A stretch of 64,000 nt of DNA from Notospermus geniculatus (GCA_002633025.1 NMRB01000110.1:374377-438376); one strand, 5' to 3'. Positions 12,388-22,753 are shown, numbered from the stretch's first letter. Notes: generated from the sequence alone by a model not told the origin. Translations and numbers: made by a program.

Positions 12388-12817
12388 GAGGTTATGAAAT
12401 AGAGTGACGTGGCCCCGCCTCGAAAAAATGCCAGGATAATCAACCTGATCACGGGGTATCTCATGGTGATACCTCCGCGACCGACTCGCATGGAGTAGGC
12501 GAAAGGTCACTGGTAAGAAGAACCAGGACCCTTGCTCGAGTCGAGGTTGAAAATCCCGGCCTATCACGGCGCGGGTCCGATCAACCCGAGCGAAGCACGT
12601 CGTCAGGGATCATTTCGCACACCTTGAACTATTTCTTGGTAGAGTTGGCGTGCAGCCAAAACATTTTCCGTCCTAATATCTTTTAAACGATAAAGAAATA
12701 ATGCATGACACTCCTAGGCATGGTTTATGATAGATGTCGACACATTCTTATGTAATTTATATTCATAAATATCGTACGTGAACAATAATATTTATCTTGA
12801 TATCTTGGAAATCTTAT

Positions 12818-13120
12818 GAGAGGGTGACGTGACTAGTTCTACTGCACGTCCCACACTGGTTGCCTGCTCGTTCTGTACGCGCTGATTGTGCATTGTTCCT
12901 GTGAGGAAAACAGGGAGAGTGCCCACCAACTGCTCACGTACTTTCAGACATTGCCTACTGTAGGCCTTATGTGCACAATACATGTCTGGAATTCGTACGC
13001 GAACTTAAACAATTCGCTTCCGCTCTGCCTATTTTCTCGCAGGAACAATGTAAGGCAGCATGTACAAGCGTGCAGGCACCAGTGTGGGACGTGCAATAGA
13101 ACTAGTCACACCACCCTCTC
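12818..13120. mobile_element. MITE-like inverted repeat inside the foldback region
   Basis: GAGAGGGTGACGTGACTAGT at 12818 is mirrored by ACTAGTCACACCACCCTCTC ending at 13120. The arms stay complementary through the cacgtcccacactgg region and a cattgttcctg block, about 75 bp each. The element is roughly 300 bp and has no coding capacity. Confidence 0.75.
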
Positions 13121-13801
13121 CAATTTCCTCCGCACGGTGACGCCAGGCTTACACCTTTGCCACCAAGCACCCTCATCACCCTGCGCTTTAGCGCAGGTCA
13201 TATTTATAACGTTTAAAATCACTTTAATTTTCGTCAAATTAACTTGATAACTTAAAACATGTCTATTTAGAAAAGAATTTTGATCAGAACCAATATATTT
13301 TGCAATTTATCGCGTTCTAAATGGCGCACTATTTTTCCGTGCAAGGGCACTACATGGCGGCGTAAACCGGCCAGCAACCAATCAGAATGTTCCGATTTTG
13401 AGTGACATGTGGTTGGTAAACAATAGCACGTGGGTTTGTTCTGTCAAATTCAAAATGGATGTCATGGATGTACGTAGGATGTACGTGAAGGAAGCCGTTC
13501 ACACACTGTGGGCTATGGGAAAGTAGCCTATTATTTATCACCTTCTACCGTCTGTCGTGCACTTTGGTCCACGAAAAGTGCGAATGTCGTGGAACTGGTC
13601 GTTGAAAGGACAACAAAACACTTAAATGTGATTTTTTTTTCACGCGAGTCGAGGGTTCCATGGACGCGGCCATCTTGGATATGACGTCAATCTTTAATAG
13701 TTCCATGCTGCGGAATAGTTTAGCTTGGGGGCAAAGGTGTAAGCCAGAACATCGTGGAGGCGTCACCTTGCGGAGGAAATTGCACCCTCTCATAAGATTT
13801 C
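13112..13801. repeat. Second inner inverted repeat
   Basis: The sequence 13112-13168 (CACCCTCTCCAATTTCCTCC then onward to cacctttgccaccaagc) is the reverse complement, with one about 9-nt indel, of 13722-13791. Just outside the right arm, cataagatttcc (13791-13802) is also the complement of ggaaatcttatg at the left arm junction (12807-12818). The shared CACCCTCTC block joins this repeat to the neighbouring element. Confidence 0.65.
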
Positions 13802-14528
13802 CCAAACTGCTCACAGCGCCACCTGTCTCCATTCTTCCGACCTAGTGACACTGCCACCAGGTCCCTTCTTTCTCGGCGGAGGATCGTAGTTCGCCTACAT
13901 GCCAAATGGAATTGAAGAATTTCATGGGCACGTACACGAAACGTTTTTCGTCGACCTAATTATCTGATTGGTCAACTGAAGCACGTGAACAAAGGACGCC
14001 CTCTGATTGGTTAAAAGTGTGAGAAAGTGGGAGCCTAATCACATCCCATGCCTCTAAAGTTCCGCGAACAAGCTACTTATTCTGATCATTTACAGCATTA
14101 ATTCGTCTCAAATCTTACATTTCTACGTTTGATAAATTTATATTGTTTCATATGATTCGATTTTATTGACTTTTATTCGAGATTTGCTGTGTCAAATGTA
14201 CGCGCACTATATTCCAGCCAGCTGGAAAGCGATGAGGCAGCTGGTGCTAGCGGCATAAGCGGCCAGTCCAGAAGTAGGCCGCGCATGCTCGGTAGGAACT
14301 AGTTTGAAGATTTCCAAGATATCAAGTTAAATATTATTGTTCATGTACGATGTTTATGAATGTAAATTACATAAGAATGTGTCGACATATATCATAAACA
14401 ATACCTGGGCGTGTCATGCATTATTTCTTTATCGTTTAAAATATATTAGGACTGAAAAATGTTTGGCTCCGCGCCAACTCTACCAATAAAAAGAGTTCAA
14501 GTTGGCGAAATAATGTCTGACGACGTCC

Positions 14529-14701
14529 TTCCTAAAGGGCGGCGCACACGAGCGACTAAATCTGGGCGACCGCCGACGAGACTGGTGGTGCGACTAGACA
14601 TCAGCCAATCAGAAGCGCCAAATCTTGTCGCTTTGGCGGTCGGAAGCCAAGTCGGCCGACAAATCGGTCAAAATTGTCGCTCGTGTGCGCCGCCCTTAAG
14701 A
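14529..14701. mobile_element. Small MITE inserted in the right foldback arm
   Basis: AAGGGCGGCGCACACGAGCG near 14535 is mirrored by CGCTCGTGTGCGCCGCCCTT ending at about 14698. The left foldback arm has no equivalent sequence, so this GC-rich element of about 170 bp entered the right arm after the two arms formed. The interior holds gccgcc/ggcggt inverted motifs. Confidence 0.75.
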
Positions 14702-14922
14702 CACGATCGGGCCTGCGTCCTGCTACGCCGGGTTTTTTAACCTACCGTAGACTCGAGCAAGGGGCTATACTAGCAGGGGCCTGGTTCTTCTTACCTGTGT
14801 GCTTGCGCCTTCTCAGTCATGCGAGTCGGTCGCGGAGGTATCACTATGAGATACCCCGTGATTTGGTTCGTTATCCTTGCATAGTTTCGAGGTGGGCCCA
14901 CGTCACTCTATTTCATAACCTC

Positions 14923-15682
14923 AACATCACGTTGAAGTTCAAAGGACTGGAAGCGCCAATTGGTCACCTGGTGGCAAAAAACGGACCCTGGAAAAAGCCG
15001 AAAAATAGACTGTTTGACCGGATATCTTCTCTGCAAGTTCTGCCTATGAAAGAAGCAAAAACAAACCCACAGTTAGAATATTGCATATATTGAATGAAAT
15101 TCAAAATATATCAATAACAGCTCGGGGTAAACCCAATAAAATTGCTGACAATGATATTCTCCAAGTTCTCAAAGTTTATTTATAGACAGGTGATCACGTC
15201 CATATCTCGGACGTGATATTTTTGACTTAGCGCAGTTTCTGCTAGTGATGGCACCAAATGACGACTAAAGTTCCGTGCAGAATTAAGTACATTAATTAAC
15301 TGTGATTCGTAATTTACGCACCAACTAGCAACGAACGTAATGAATCACAATAATTCATTCCAGGGCATAGAAGGGCAAGAGCCTGATATGCAGAGAACTG
15401 CTCGTTATTTGCAGAAACTGCACTGACCGAGTGAAACTCATGCCAGGTCCGAGATCATGGACTTGACCAACTGCCTCTAACCGACTTCGAGAGCCCTTTA
15501 GCCCTTTCGAGAACTCAGCCCTTTAGCCCTACTGTACATCAAGTAGAAGAAACGGGAAATGGGATGGCACTAAGATTGTACAAACATGGTAAGAAATGAA
15601 TAAAAAATACGGGAAATCGGATGTCTATGATGACGAGCATTGTGTACAACGAACGACTAGTACCTGCACAAAATAAATCATT
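14923..15682. other. Intergenic, no gene seen
   Basis: No recognisable exon. A small palindrome, atcacgtcc..ggacgtgat, lies at about 15192-15217. A short direct duplication of the words agccctttagccctttcgag lies around 15494-15530. Confidence 0.4.
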
Positions 15683-16152
15683 GTACCGTATTTATGCGTA
15701 TTTTAGCACACTGCGCTTATAATCGGCGTGTGCTAAAATTCGAATATAAGCACACTGTGCGCTTAAATTCGAACAAAACGTGATGTGGCCAATGATTCCA
15801 AAAAGAAAATTCATTTTGATAGTTTACCGTATCTCATACAGCCAAAGTGTATCTGATACAGTTCGCATCAAACATTCAAGAAGTACAATATCAAGTCCCG
15901 GCGGCGCGGGTCAAAAGTAAGTTAGCCGATTGCTGACAACGATCGTAGTGTCTCATGCCGACAATGGACTAAGTATCGTTTGTATAGAATGAGATGCATT
16001 GTAAAGAAGCGGTTTCCAAAGAAGTTGTTTTGTTCCAGAAAAGTATAAGCACATGTGTTTATAATCGGGCGAAACGAAGACAGAAAAAAGGCCTTAAAAC
16101 AATCGATTTTCGTTTATAAGCGCATGTGCTTAAATACGCATAAAACCGGTAC
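15683..16152. mobile_element. MITE-like inverted-repeat element, about 470 bp
   Basis: The left terminus GTACCGTATTTATGCGTATT (15683) pairs with the right terminus ending AATACGCATAAAACCGGTAC (16152). Inside each arm are further mirrored blocks containing gcgcttataatcg and cgtttataagcgc. Subterminal tata-agcaca motifs occur four times. No coding potential. Confidence 0.75.
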
Positions 16153-16326
16153 ATCGAATGACGGGACATGAATGAATACTGGTACATCTAGTTTGATAAA
16201 CTGTGGTGCGGAAGACTACTGCTTCAGATATCTGTCAAAATCTTATGGCCTGCATCCACTCAGAGCAGATCACGTGTGTCTCACTGGGCAGTTTGATGTG
16301 AAGTCCATTCCCAAGACCAAGATAAC

Positions 16327-16445
16327 GGCTAGTATTCATAAAAGTTAGCAAATGCTATTACTTAGGATCTGTACAGCGAGGTCTAATGTAAATGCACTAC
16401 AAAACTTGAAGTAAAAGCATTTGCTAGCTTTTATGAATATCAGCC
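16327..16445. mobile_element. Short palindromic MITE
   Basis: The arm 16327-16364 (GGCTAGTATTCATAAAAGTT and onward) is complementary to 16407-16445 with about four mismatches. A 42-bp loop separates the arms. The total of about 119 bp would fold into a single long hairpin. Confidence 0.8.
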
Positions 16446-17435
16446 AACATCAGCACTAGTGAAACTGCACCACTGAAAGAACAACCACATCCTATCAGAG
16501 TTCATTCATACGTGGTAATCCGATTCGTAAAATCACGTCCTCTGTCAAAGAGTTCGTTCACCACGTGACGTGATTCGTGACGTTATATCCGTGACAGCCG
16601 TAATCTCAGAAACCGAACGAATTCGGTTGAATCAGTCACTAAGTATAAGTTCCCTTCGATATCGTTGGAAGAGGGGATCATTTGGCGGACGTGGTTCGTT
16701 TGGCTGAAAAAGAGTGGTTCATGTTGAATGCTATTATCTGTGGAGAGTGGCCACATTTTCTGGCGTTTCTTTCGACGAACAACAGATGGCAGTCGGGGGC
16801 ACAGCATGAAGATGCATAGTTCCATGATCACCTCAGAGATGGCGACACCATTCCCCGATCACCGAATCGACAGGAAAGTCATATTTTTATAGAACAACAT
16901 ACGGGACATTTTATTCCCTGGATATTCCTTCGTCACACAATGTGTCATTGATTGTCGGGGACGTCAAGGATGTAAAATCGTGGGACTTAACTTGTCCAAA
17001 GAGAAAGCAACTTGCCGTGTTTCATCATTCCGCGAAGGGCAGGATCTCGACTTCACATCTCTCTTCATCTGTCACCTATACGCTTCAGTCCTCATGGAAA
17101 CTTCGTTGCGGAGTGGTTCGTAGTGGCCAGCATTTCTACTTCCATCTCACACCATACCCGAGAATGCCTGGAAGTAGAAATAGAAGCCTCCTCAACTCTG
17201 ATGTCCACTTCAAGCTTTTGTGTTCTCCCTAATCGCTAATCATCCGGTCCAGAATGCGGGTCGATCGGATTGAATCGGATCGAATCTGAATGTTTTTTTT
17301 GGCTTGGTCGTCTAAACGGCCCTTATGCCACGAGGGCGAGCTGACCGGCCGACGCCGAAATTGCCATTACGATAAAGCGTAGGCCTAGGTGTCGTGGTTC
17401 TATTCAATTCGAATGCCACGATGGCACACTCGCTG
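16446..17435. other. Intergenic, no gene seen
   Basis: Open frames at 16942-17239 (+) and 16583-16831 (-) are unrecognised and overlap one another in several frames, as expected by chance. The short inverted motif cacgtgacgtgattcgtgacg lies at about 16562. Confidence 0.35.
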
Positions 17436-17709
17436 AGGCCCCGATTACATAGAAGTATACGGTATACGAAAACGGCGGTTAAAGCGGGGTTCATTGGCAC
17501 ACGGATTTCGTCCGATTCCGGTCCGTAAAAAACAGATCAGACTTTTGCGTTGTCGTATCCGGAAAAATAGGGGCAAACGGACTGAAAACGGACCGGATCC
17601 GTGCGCCAATGAACCTTGCTTAACAATGGCTTCACGGTCGCGAATCCTTTGTGAGGCCTTTGTTAACCGGCGTTTTCGTATACCGTATACTTCTATGTAA
17701 TCGGGGCCT
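17436..17709. mobile_element. MITE, family 'AGGCCCCGATTACATAGAAG', copy 1
   Basis: The terminal inverted repeats begin AGGCCCCGATTACATAGAAG at 17436 and end with the complement at 17709, about 45 bp long. Inside is another inverted pair built on ggttcattggcacacgga / tccgtgcgccaatgaacc, which looks like a second element nested in the first. A related copy lies at 18019-18154. Confidence 0.85.
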
Positions 17710-17848
17710 AACGGCGAACATTTTCAGACGTGCCAGTTGTAACATCTGTGACTGTTCCCCATCTACCACTGTTTAGGCGAACGCCTAAATATGGGAGAAC
17801 ACCGCCATTGTCAGTGTTCTCCGAACACCGACATATTGCACACATCTA

Positions 17849-17922
17849 TTGATGTTACACCGGTCCTAACATACATGTATGCAAAAGTCCGATTGTAAAA
17901 TTGTTAGGAGCCGGTGTAGGCC
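17849..17922. repeat. Short hairpin
   Basis: tacaccggtcctaaca and tgttaggagccggtgta form imperfect arms around a loop that contains catacatgtatg. This may be a remnant of another inverted-repeat element. Confidence 0.4.
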
Positions 17923-18018
17923 TACCAGTCGACGAGGGGCAAGGGGCATTTCCCACCCCAGAGTAAGTTCCCGTAATGACATCATCACCCAGCGGTGAGA
18001 TCACCATGACTCAACCTC

Positions 18019-18154
18019 AGCCTTTACATACAAGTGTACGGTATACGAAAACGCCGGTTAACAAAGGCCTCACAAAGGATTATTTGCGACCGTGAAGCCA
18101 TTGTTAACCTGCGTTTTCGTATACCGTATATATACTTCTATGTAATCGGGGCCT
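18019..18154. mobile_element. MITE, same family as 17436-17709, copy 2
   Basis: This copy shares the terminal 45 bp and the tract ggttaacaaaggcctcacaa with the first copy (there in reverse complement). It lacks the nested internal inverted repeat, so it shows what the uninterrupted element looks like. Arms flank a very short loop. Confidence 0.8.
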
Positions 18155-18156
18155 CA

Positions 18157-18275
18157 GGGCCGTATGCTCGGGTCGGACTTTAGCGTAAAGTAGACTTTCT
18201 CTATGCTTGAAGCATTGAGAAACGTCAGACTTTAATGGAAGTCTGGCTGAAGTCCGACCACTAGCATACGGTCTG
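18157..18275. mobile_element. Short palindromic MITE abutting the previous element
   Basis: gggccgtatgctcgggtcgg at 18157 is complementary to ccgaccactagcatacggtc near 18274, with about three mismatches. The arms continue through agtctg/cagact blocks. It starts within a few bases of the end of the neighbouring MITE. Confidence 0.7.
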
Positions 18276-18859
18276 ATCAGTGAACACCGCGGCAATGTTT
18301 ATGTGACGGTGACGTTGTTCACCGCCGGGTACACACACGATCGATAGTGATTCGACAAGATGTTCGAATCTACTGCACATGATAAAAGAACGAGTTGAAG
18401 TCTGGTACCTTAACCTTACGGTACTTTAATGGTGATGAAAAGGATGGTGGCCATTCACTGAGCATACAGTATGCCGCTGAGATCATGTGGTTCAATACGA
18501 CCAATCAGCAGGCGTCCTCAAAAATAACCTCGAAAATTTATCAAACAATCTTACAAAAACTCGAAGCCGGTTAAAGAATTCAAGTTTCTTCATTCGGAAC
18601 ACGATTTGACACCAAATAAATTGATTATGCATCAGTCAGTTGACTATGTGAGAGGAAAAGGACGAAAAATCGATAACCAAATTGAACAATGCTAAATGTG
18701 TGATGATTCTAATGTGAGAATGCCAGAAGGCAGCTCAGCAATAACGATTCACGTTGCATGGGAATACAATATTTGGGTTTACACTAAATAACTGCAATAA
18801 TAATCACTCTTTTGATTCTGATGAGATCTTCATGACCAAGGCCTCGAGAAAATCAGAAA
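18276..18859. other. 3' flank of the sulfotransferase gene; nothing else seen
   Basis: No exon or repeat is recognised. If the sulfotransferase has a 3' UTR it would run leftward here on the minus strand. I did not find a clear AATAAA on that strand. Confidence 0.4.
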
Positions 18860-20135
18860 TCACAGTTCAAACGTGTAATGTATATCAACACCTTCCAGTC
18901 TTTTTTTAATCACTTCGTCCATTCGTCTATTTTGATCTTCAGTGAAGTGATTTTTCCAATCACCAACGACACCCTTGCGCATGAAGGGTGAAATCGTTGA
19001 GTCTATTTCGTCGTCCAAATTCAAGGCGTTCGTCATTGGGTTGTCCTTCATGGTCTTAAAACTTGTTGCCTTTGCAATCTTATCAATATCACAGACGGAC
19101 AGCTTCTGGTCCAAAAAATTCGCCACCCTCTCGATTTCGGTCGAAGGTTCTCGAAGAATATCTTCGTAAAATAGCACCAGGACGTTCGGATCCTTTCGAC
19201 AATTCCACCACTCAAGTACATGGTCGAAAACGTTCCCCCAGTAGAGGTTGTCCACCATAAACATCTCGAAGAACTCGTCCCATGTCCCACTGAATCTACC
19301 AAATGTAGTCGTACTTTTGTAGAAATAGTAATACGACACAAGAATATCTTTGGGATTGCGGAGAACGGTGATTTGTTTGATGTTCTTTTCTTTTACACCT
19401 GTCGGAAGCAGGCGACGCTGGAGGTGGCTCTTGATCGTACGAGGTCGTGGTGTGTCCTTGGCGTGTGCAAGTCCGTCATCATCTTCAGAGGGACGGTATT
19501 CGATGAAGGCTATCCTTTCCCACGAACTGATCTTATTCGCCTCATCTACATCTGCGTTGTGACGGACCAGCCAAACAATTTCAAGCACCAGAGTTGTTCC
19601 TGAAAAGAAATCCGAATGGTACCATACAAAAATGGCCCTACAGTCTTGGCCTTAAGCCAGGATATCCAGTCAAGAACCAGGATTCGTGTGCGGTGACGCA
19701 GGGGGCGAACGTTAAGAAGAGGGCCTTATCTCCTCAGGATGCCCAAACACGCCCTGGATCTGCATTTGGCAAATTTTTTGGCACAAAAGCATTTTACCAT
19801 CGTCACTAGAGAAATCTGTCCACACGTGTTTGATCTTTGGATCGGTGAGGCAGGTTGCAGATGTACAGTATCCGTCGGAAGATGCACATGATTGATACCA
19901 AATGTATACCAGGCCAGCACATGTATATGCTTAACCGGCATGACCACATTTCGAGTGCATACTAACCTGATTTTGGATAAGTGCACACCATGACGTCATC
20001 ATCATATATCTCCATGGTCTTGACCTTCTCGAGATGATCACGTGGCGTGAACCGCCCCATCACGAGGCCTTCGTACATGAAATGACCGGGAATCTTGTAC
20101 GCCGTGCCATCGGGTAAATTGCCATCACCAGACAT
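18860..20135 (-). CDS. Cytosolic sulfotransferase (SULT family), two exons, complete
   Basis: Exon 1 is 20135-19967 and exon 2 is 19599-18860 on the minus strand, joined across a 367-bp GT-AG intron through a split Gly codon, giving 302 aa. This is the usual length for the family. The PAPS-binding loop YPKSGTT (residues 53-59) spans the intron. The catalytic His is in KSH (about 115). The 3'-phosphate site RNPKDILVSYY begins at about 137 (Arg) with Ser at about 145. The C-terminal RKGVVGDWK motif is at 264-272. These enzymes transfer sulfonate from PAPS to phenols, steroids or amines in the cytosol. There is no signal peptide or membrane segment, so this is not a Golgi carbohydrate sulfotransferase. 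The ATG was chosen because it gives a normal N-terminus and is the first in frame. The acceptor substrate cannot be predicted. Confidence 0.95.
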
Positions 20136-20590
20136 CGCTTGGGAACAGCTGGAAAGGAAGAAACAGCTCGACTATTAAATCCATTTCTGCCATGTATACA
20201 TGTATATACCGACCACTCTCGTACGCCATCTTGAAGTGTGGTGCAATGCACTCTGATTATCTCAGGTTGCTAATCGCCATCCAAAGCTTACATACATGAT
20301 ATACACTGATATTGAAAGGATTGAAATAAATTTCTTGTCCTGGTCACTGGTTAGGGTGTCTCTACACAACATGTCAGTGTACTCCAAATGATGCAGTTGG
20401 GGATCATTCAGCATTTTAAGGGGCATCCTGGCCACTGATGCTCGGGCTAAAGGCATATTTCAGCAGACCTGCTACTGCCTATCGACCGGCACGATCGATA
20501 GGTTTGCTCAGCAGTGACTGAGGCACCATCAGTAATTAAATAATTTGCTGATCAGCTAGTTTACATGTAGCAGCAAAAAGGAAGTCACCA
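20136..20590. other. Upstream flank of the sulfotransferase gene
   Basis: No clear exon. It should contain the sulfotransferase promoter and 5' UTR (minus strand) and may also contain the 3' end of the SIN3-like gene that lies upstream in the same orientation. A tagcgagcc-free palindrome, gtaggcctacctac, is at about 20591. Confidence 0.35.
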
Positions 20591-20858
20591 AGTAGGCCTA
20601 CCTACTACATGTAACTACGACACTGGTCACGATACCATGATTGAGAGAAGACCTCGCTAAACGGATTTCAGGGATGGTGTTGAACCTACAAGCCGTACTC
20701 ACACGATTCCGCTCTCTTCCGAAATCTAACAGCGCTTTGCTCCTGGCCGTACGTACGATGGCGTTCACTATGCCCTCGCCCTCGACACTGGGTCAATACC
20801 TGCGCTCGTACGAAAACCTGTTGACCCACTGGACCAATTCTACACAATGCTTCAGCAT
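20590..20858 (-). CDS. Weak candidate terminal exons of the SIN3-like gene
   Basis: Two stretches read on the minus strand continue from the exon at 20875-20966 with plausible borders. One short exon would encode LVQWVNRFSYER, faintly like the AWVDKW segment near the SIN3 C-terminus. The other is open for about 60 codons (containing VEGEGIVNAIV) to a stop. The similarity is weak, other frames in the same place are also open, and the conserved SIN3 block that should come first is not found. I list it only as a lead. Confidence 0.15.
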
Positions 20859-20874
20859 AATTTGGAACACTTAC

Positions 20875-20966
20875 CTTTGAAAGAAGAATCGGCGGGATAC
20901 ACCTCAGAGCCGCACATCCTTGCTTCCACGCCACAGAACGCTGATGTTTCTAGTAGATCGCCATTC
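20875..20966 (-). CDS. Possible second exon of the SIN3-like gene
   Basis: A 92-nt stretch with an AG acceptor (tattcatag) and a GTAAGT donor. Joined to the exon at 21695 it reads through an AG|G split Arg and continues with Asn, reproducing the PVFLPRN run conserved in SIN3. After that point the encoded residues (GDLLETSAFCG and onward) do not match known SIN3 sequences. Either this region diverges in this lineage, or the exon belongs to something else. Confidence 0.35.
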
Positions 20967-21144
20967 CTATGAATACACCACAAAGGCGTCAGATGTAGCC
21001 GTAGGCAGCCATGGTGAATGTACAGTATACCGGTAACAGAATCGATAATTGATTCTGTAGATGGCGTCCCCATCGCCATTAGTCTCACGGCACATGCTAC
21101 CGGGAAAATCGGTTAGGAATCTTCCCGAAGAGGAAGAATATCTT

Positions 21145-21382
21145 GTTCTCCTTTCTAGCTATAGGTGGCGCTAGCAGCATTATCTTATTCAAATGCCAAA
21201 ATACATAAATGAACAGGAATGCCTTTTGGGACGAGGTCCGCATTCTGTTCGGCAACACTACACGTTCTCCTTTCTAGCTATAGGTGGCGCTAGCAGCATT
21301 ATCTTATTCAAATGCCAAAATACATAAATGAACAGGAATGCCTTTTGGGACGAGGTCCGCATTCTGTTCGGCAACACTACAC
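21145..21382. repeat. Perfect-looking 119-bp tandem duplication
   Basis: The segment 21145-21263 (gttctcctttctagctatag and onward) is repeated directly and apparently without change at 21264-21382. The unit contains aggtggcgctagcagc. The lack of divergence implies a very recent duplication or an assembly artefact. It lies within the putative intron between two SIN3-like exons. Confidence 0.9.
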
Positions 21383-21694
21383 GTGTCTCCGGTAGGCATG
21401 CACAGGACTGATAATGTTTACAAACAAGCCTTTTGGCTACATGGTTCACTAGAGGTTGTGACAGACAGGGGAGATTTTTTCATGAAGCGGTGAAACCGTC
21501 AGTCGTTGCACAGTAATTACTACTATTGGGTATGTGTTGTCATTTCACAAAGAAGAAAGGGACAAGAGACGGACCATGTGCTCACTCGTTTGGACAAAAC
21601 AGTGACTTGACTCTGGGTCAAGTCTCCTTTAGAAAAAAGCTCAGATCGTTTCTGTATTTTCCACAACAGACGATGAAATTCCATTGACACCTAC

Positions 21695-21831
21695 CTCGGT
21701 AAGAAGACCGGTTTCCTGGACAACTGATCCTTGAGTTCTGAAGGTATCGTTTCATCATTTGCGATATATTTCTCCACATATTGCGACAATCTCTCAACCT
21801 CGACCGGCTCCTGTGTTCTCTGTCTCCGTAT
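21695..21831 (-). CDS. SIN3: Exon encoding a SIN3 C-terminal segment
   Basis: On the minus strand this frame reads [15 protein letters not shown], then a short variable stretch, then [15 protein letters not shown]. Human SIN3A/SIN3B as I recall them have DPVEAERWSDYVERY and PELREHLAQKPVFLPRN in the same order, with one residue of spacing difference. SIN3 is the scaffold of a histone-deacetylase corepressor, and this block lies between its HDAC-interaction region and the C-terminal domain. The exon ends at a GTAGGT donor (21694). Its start is probably an AG at 21811-21812 just before the EPVEV codons; a start at 21831 is also open. The conserved Trp after ER is Leu here. Neither flank yields a clear continuation of the protein, so it may be a diverged paralogue or an isolated fragment. 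Confidence 0.6.
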
Positions 21832-21887
21832 CTAATAACTCAATGGTCAGGCAACAATCATTCTTATACTGAAAGTATATAATATTA

Positions 21888-22290
21888 GATTTTTCCATCA
21901 GGGCCGAAGTCATAATAATAATAATAATGTGTGGGCTTATAGTGCCTTTTACATTTAAGTGTCAAGGCACTTCACATTATTACCCAGCCTAATCCAGAAA
22001 CCTTTCTGTAGAAACCAAGGGCAGCTACAATCAAGCGCACACATGGACATTTCAGGCCAGTTGAGAGTATACAGAGTGACACAGCCAGGGATTGAACCCG
22101 CAACCTTCCGATCACGAGTCCAACGCTCTAACCATTGTGCCACCGCGCTCTCCAATAGCATTACTGGCCCTGGTAAGTATGGAAGAGGCCATCTCAAGCT
22201 ACTCATGTTCCTCACTTGGATGGGGTCTTTTACTTGCCCTTTGAAAGGCACAAGGTACAAGGCACCACAGCTTGATCCCTAACCTGGCTA
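21888..22290 (-). mobile_element. tRNA-derived SINE-like element
   Basis: Read on the minus strand, 22153-22088 has a tRNA-like head: a box A-like TGGCACAATGGT (22142-22131), an anticodon-arm-like GACTCGTGATC, and a box B-like GGTTCAATC (22098-22090). If the loop is folded as in a tRNA the anticodon would be CGT. The surroundings share blocks with 152-290, and an aataataataat run lies at 21912-21926. The element boundaries are approximate. Confidence 0.7.
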
Positions 22291-22753
22291 GTGCTTTCCG
22301 TCCACAGAACGTATGGCCATCAGGACCCCGGCACTCAAGGTGCTCATCAACTAGCAACTTATTTGCTTGAAGGGGGAAGGATAAAATCACATAGTGCCTG
22401 CAGGGGGAATTGTCATTCTCAGTTCAATCCTAAGACAGTGTGGTGACGGACATTGGCACTCAAGGTGCCCGAGTCCGTGGGGACGTTACAGCAAACCAAC
22501 CACCAAGGCAAATTTAATTTACCTTCGTGCATTTCTTGCCATCAATAAAGCAAGCAATGTTGTGCAGGTTGACTAGCTTCTGAGCATGGTTTGTCCAAGG
22601 AGGAATTGGAATTAAAACAAGCAAATGATGCACACGTCAGTAGCTAGTTGGACATGGGGTGGGTTTTCTGGCGTCATGACTAGTGGGGACAAGCCACACA
22701 CACCAGCCACTCGCTTTGTTTGTGATCACCAACACTGGACATTCCCAGTTCAA
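22291..22753. other. Intergenic or intronic, no gene seen
   Basis: The phrase ggcactcaaggtg occurs twice (about 22330 and 22453), suggesting more repeat-derived sequence. No exon is recognised. Confidence 0.35.

Larger units (their letters stand above)
12388..14922. mobile_element. Nested foldback (long inverted repeat) structure
   Basis: The left arm 12388-12815 (starting gaggttatgaaatagagtga) is the reverse complement of 14308-14922 over its length, apart from a separate insertion at 14529-14701. Each arm is about 430 bp. Matching landmarks include the Asn-free tract atgcatgacactcctaggca on the left and its complement on the right. Between the arms are at least two further inverted repeats (12818-13120, and 13112-13168 against 13722-13791). 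No transposase could be recognised. It looks like a non-autonomous foldback-type DNA element, or overlapping elements that inserted into one another. Confidence 0.75.

Noticed and set aside
20641-20880. Plus-strand 79-codon frame near the SIN3-like exons
   Set aside because: It overlaps open frames on the other strand and has no similarity of its own. The minus-strand reading has the better, though still weak, case.
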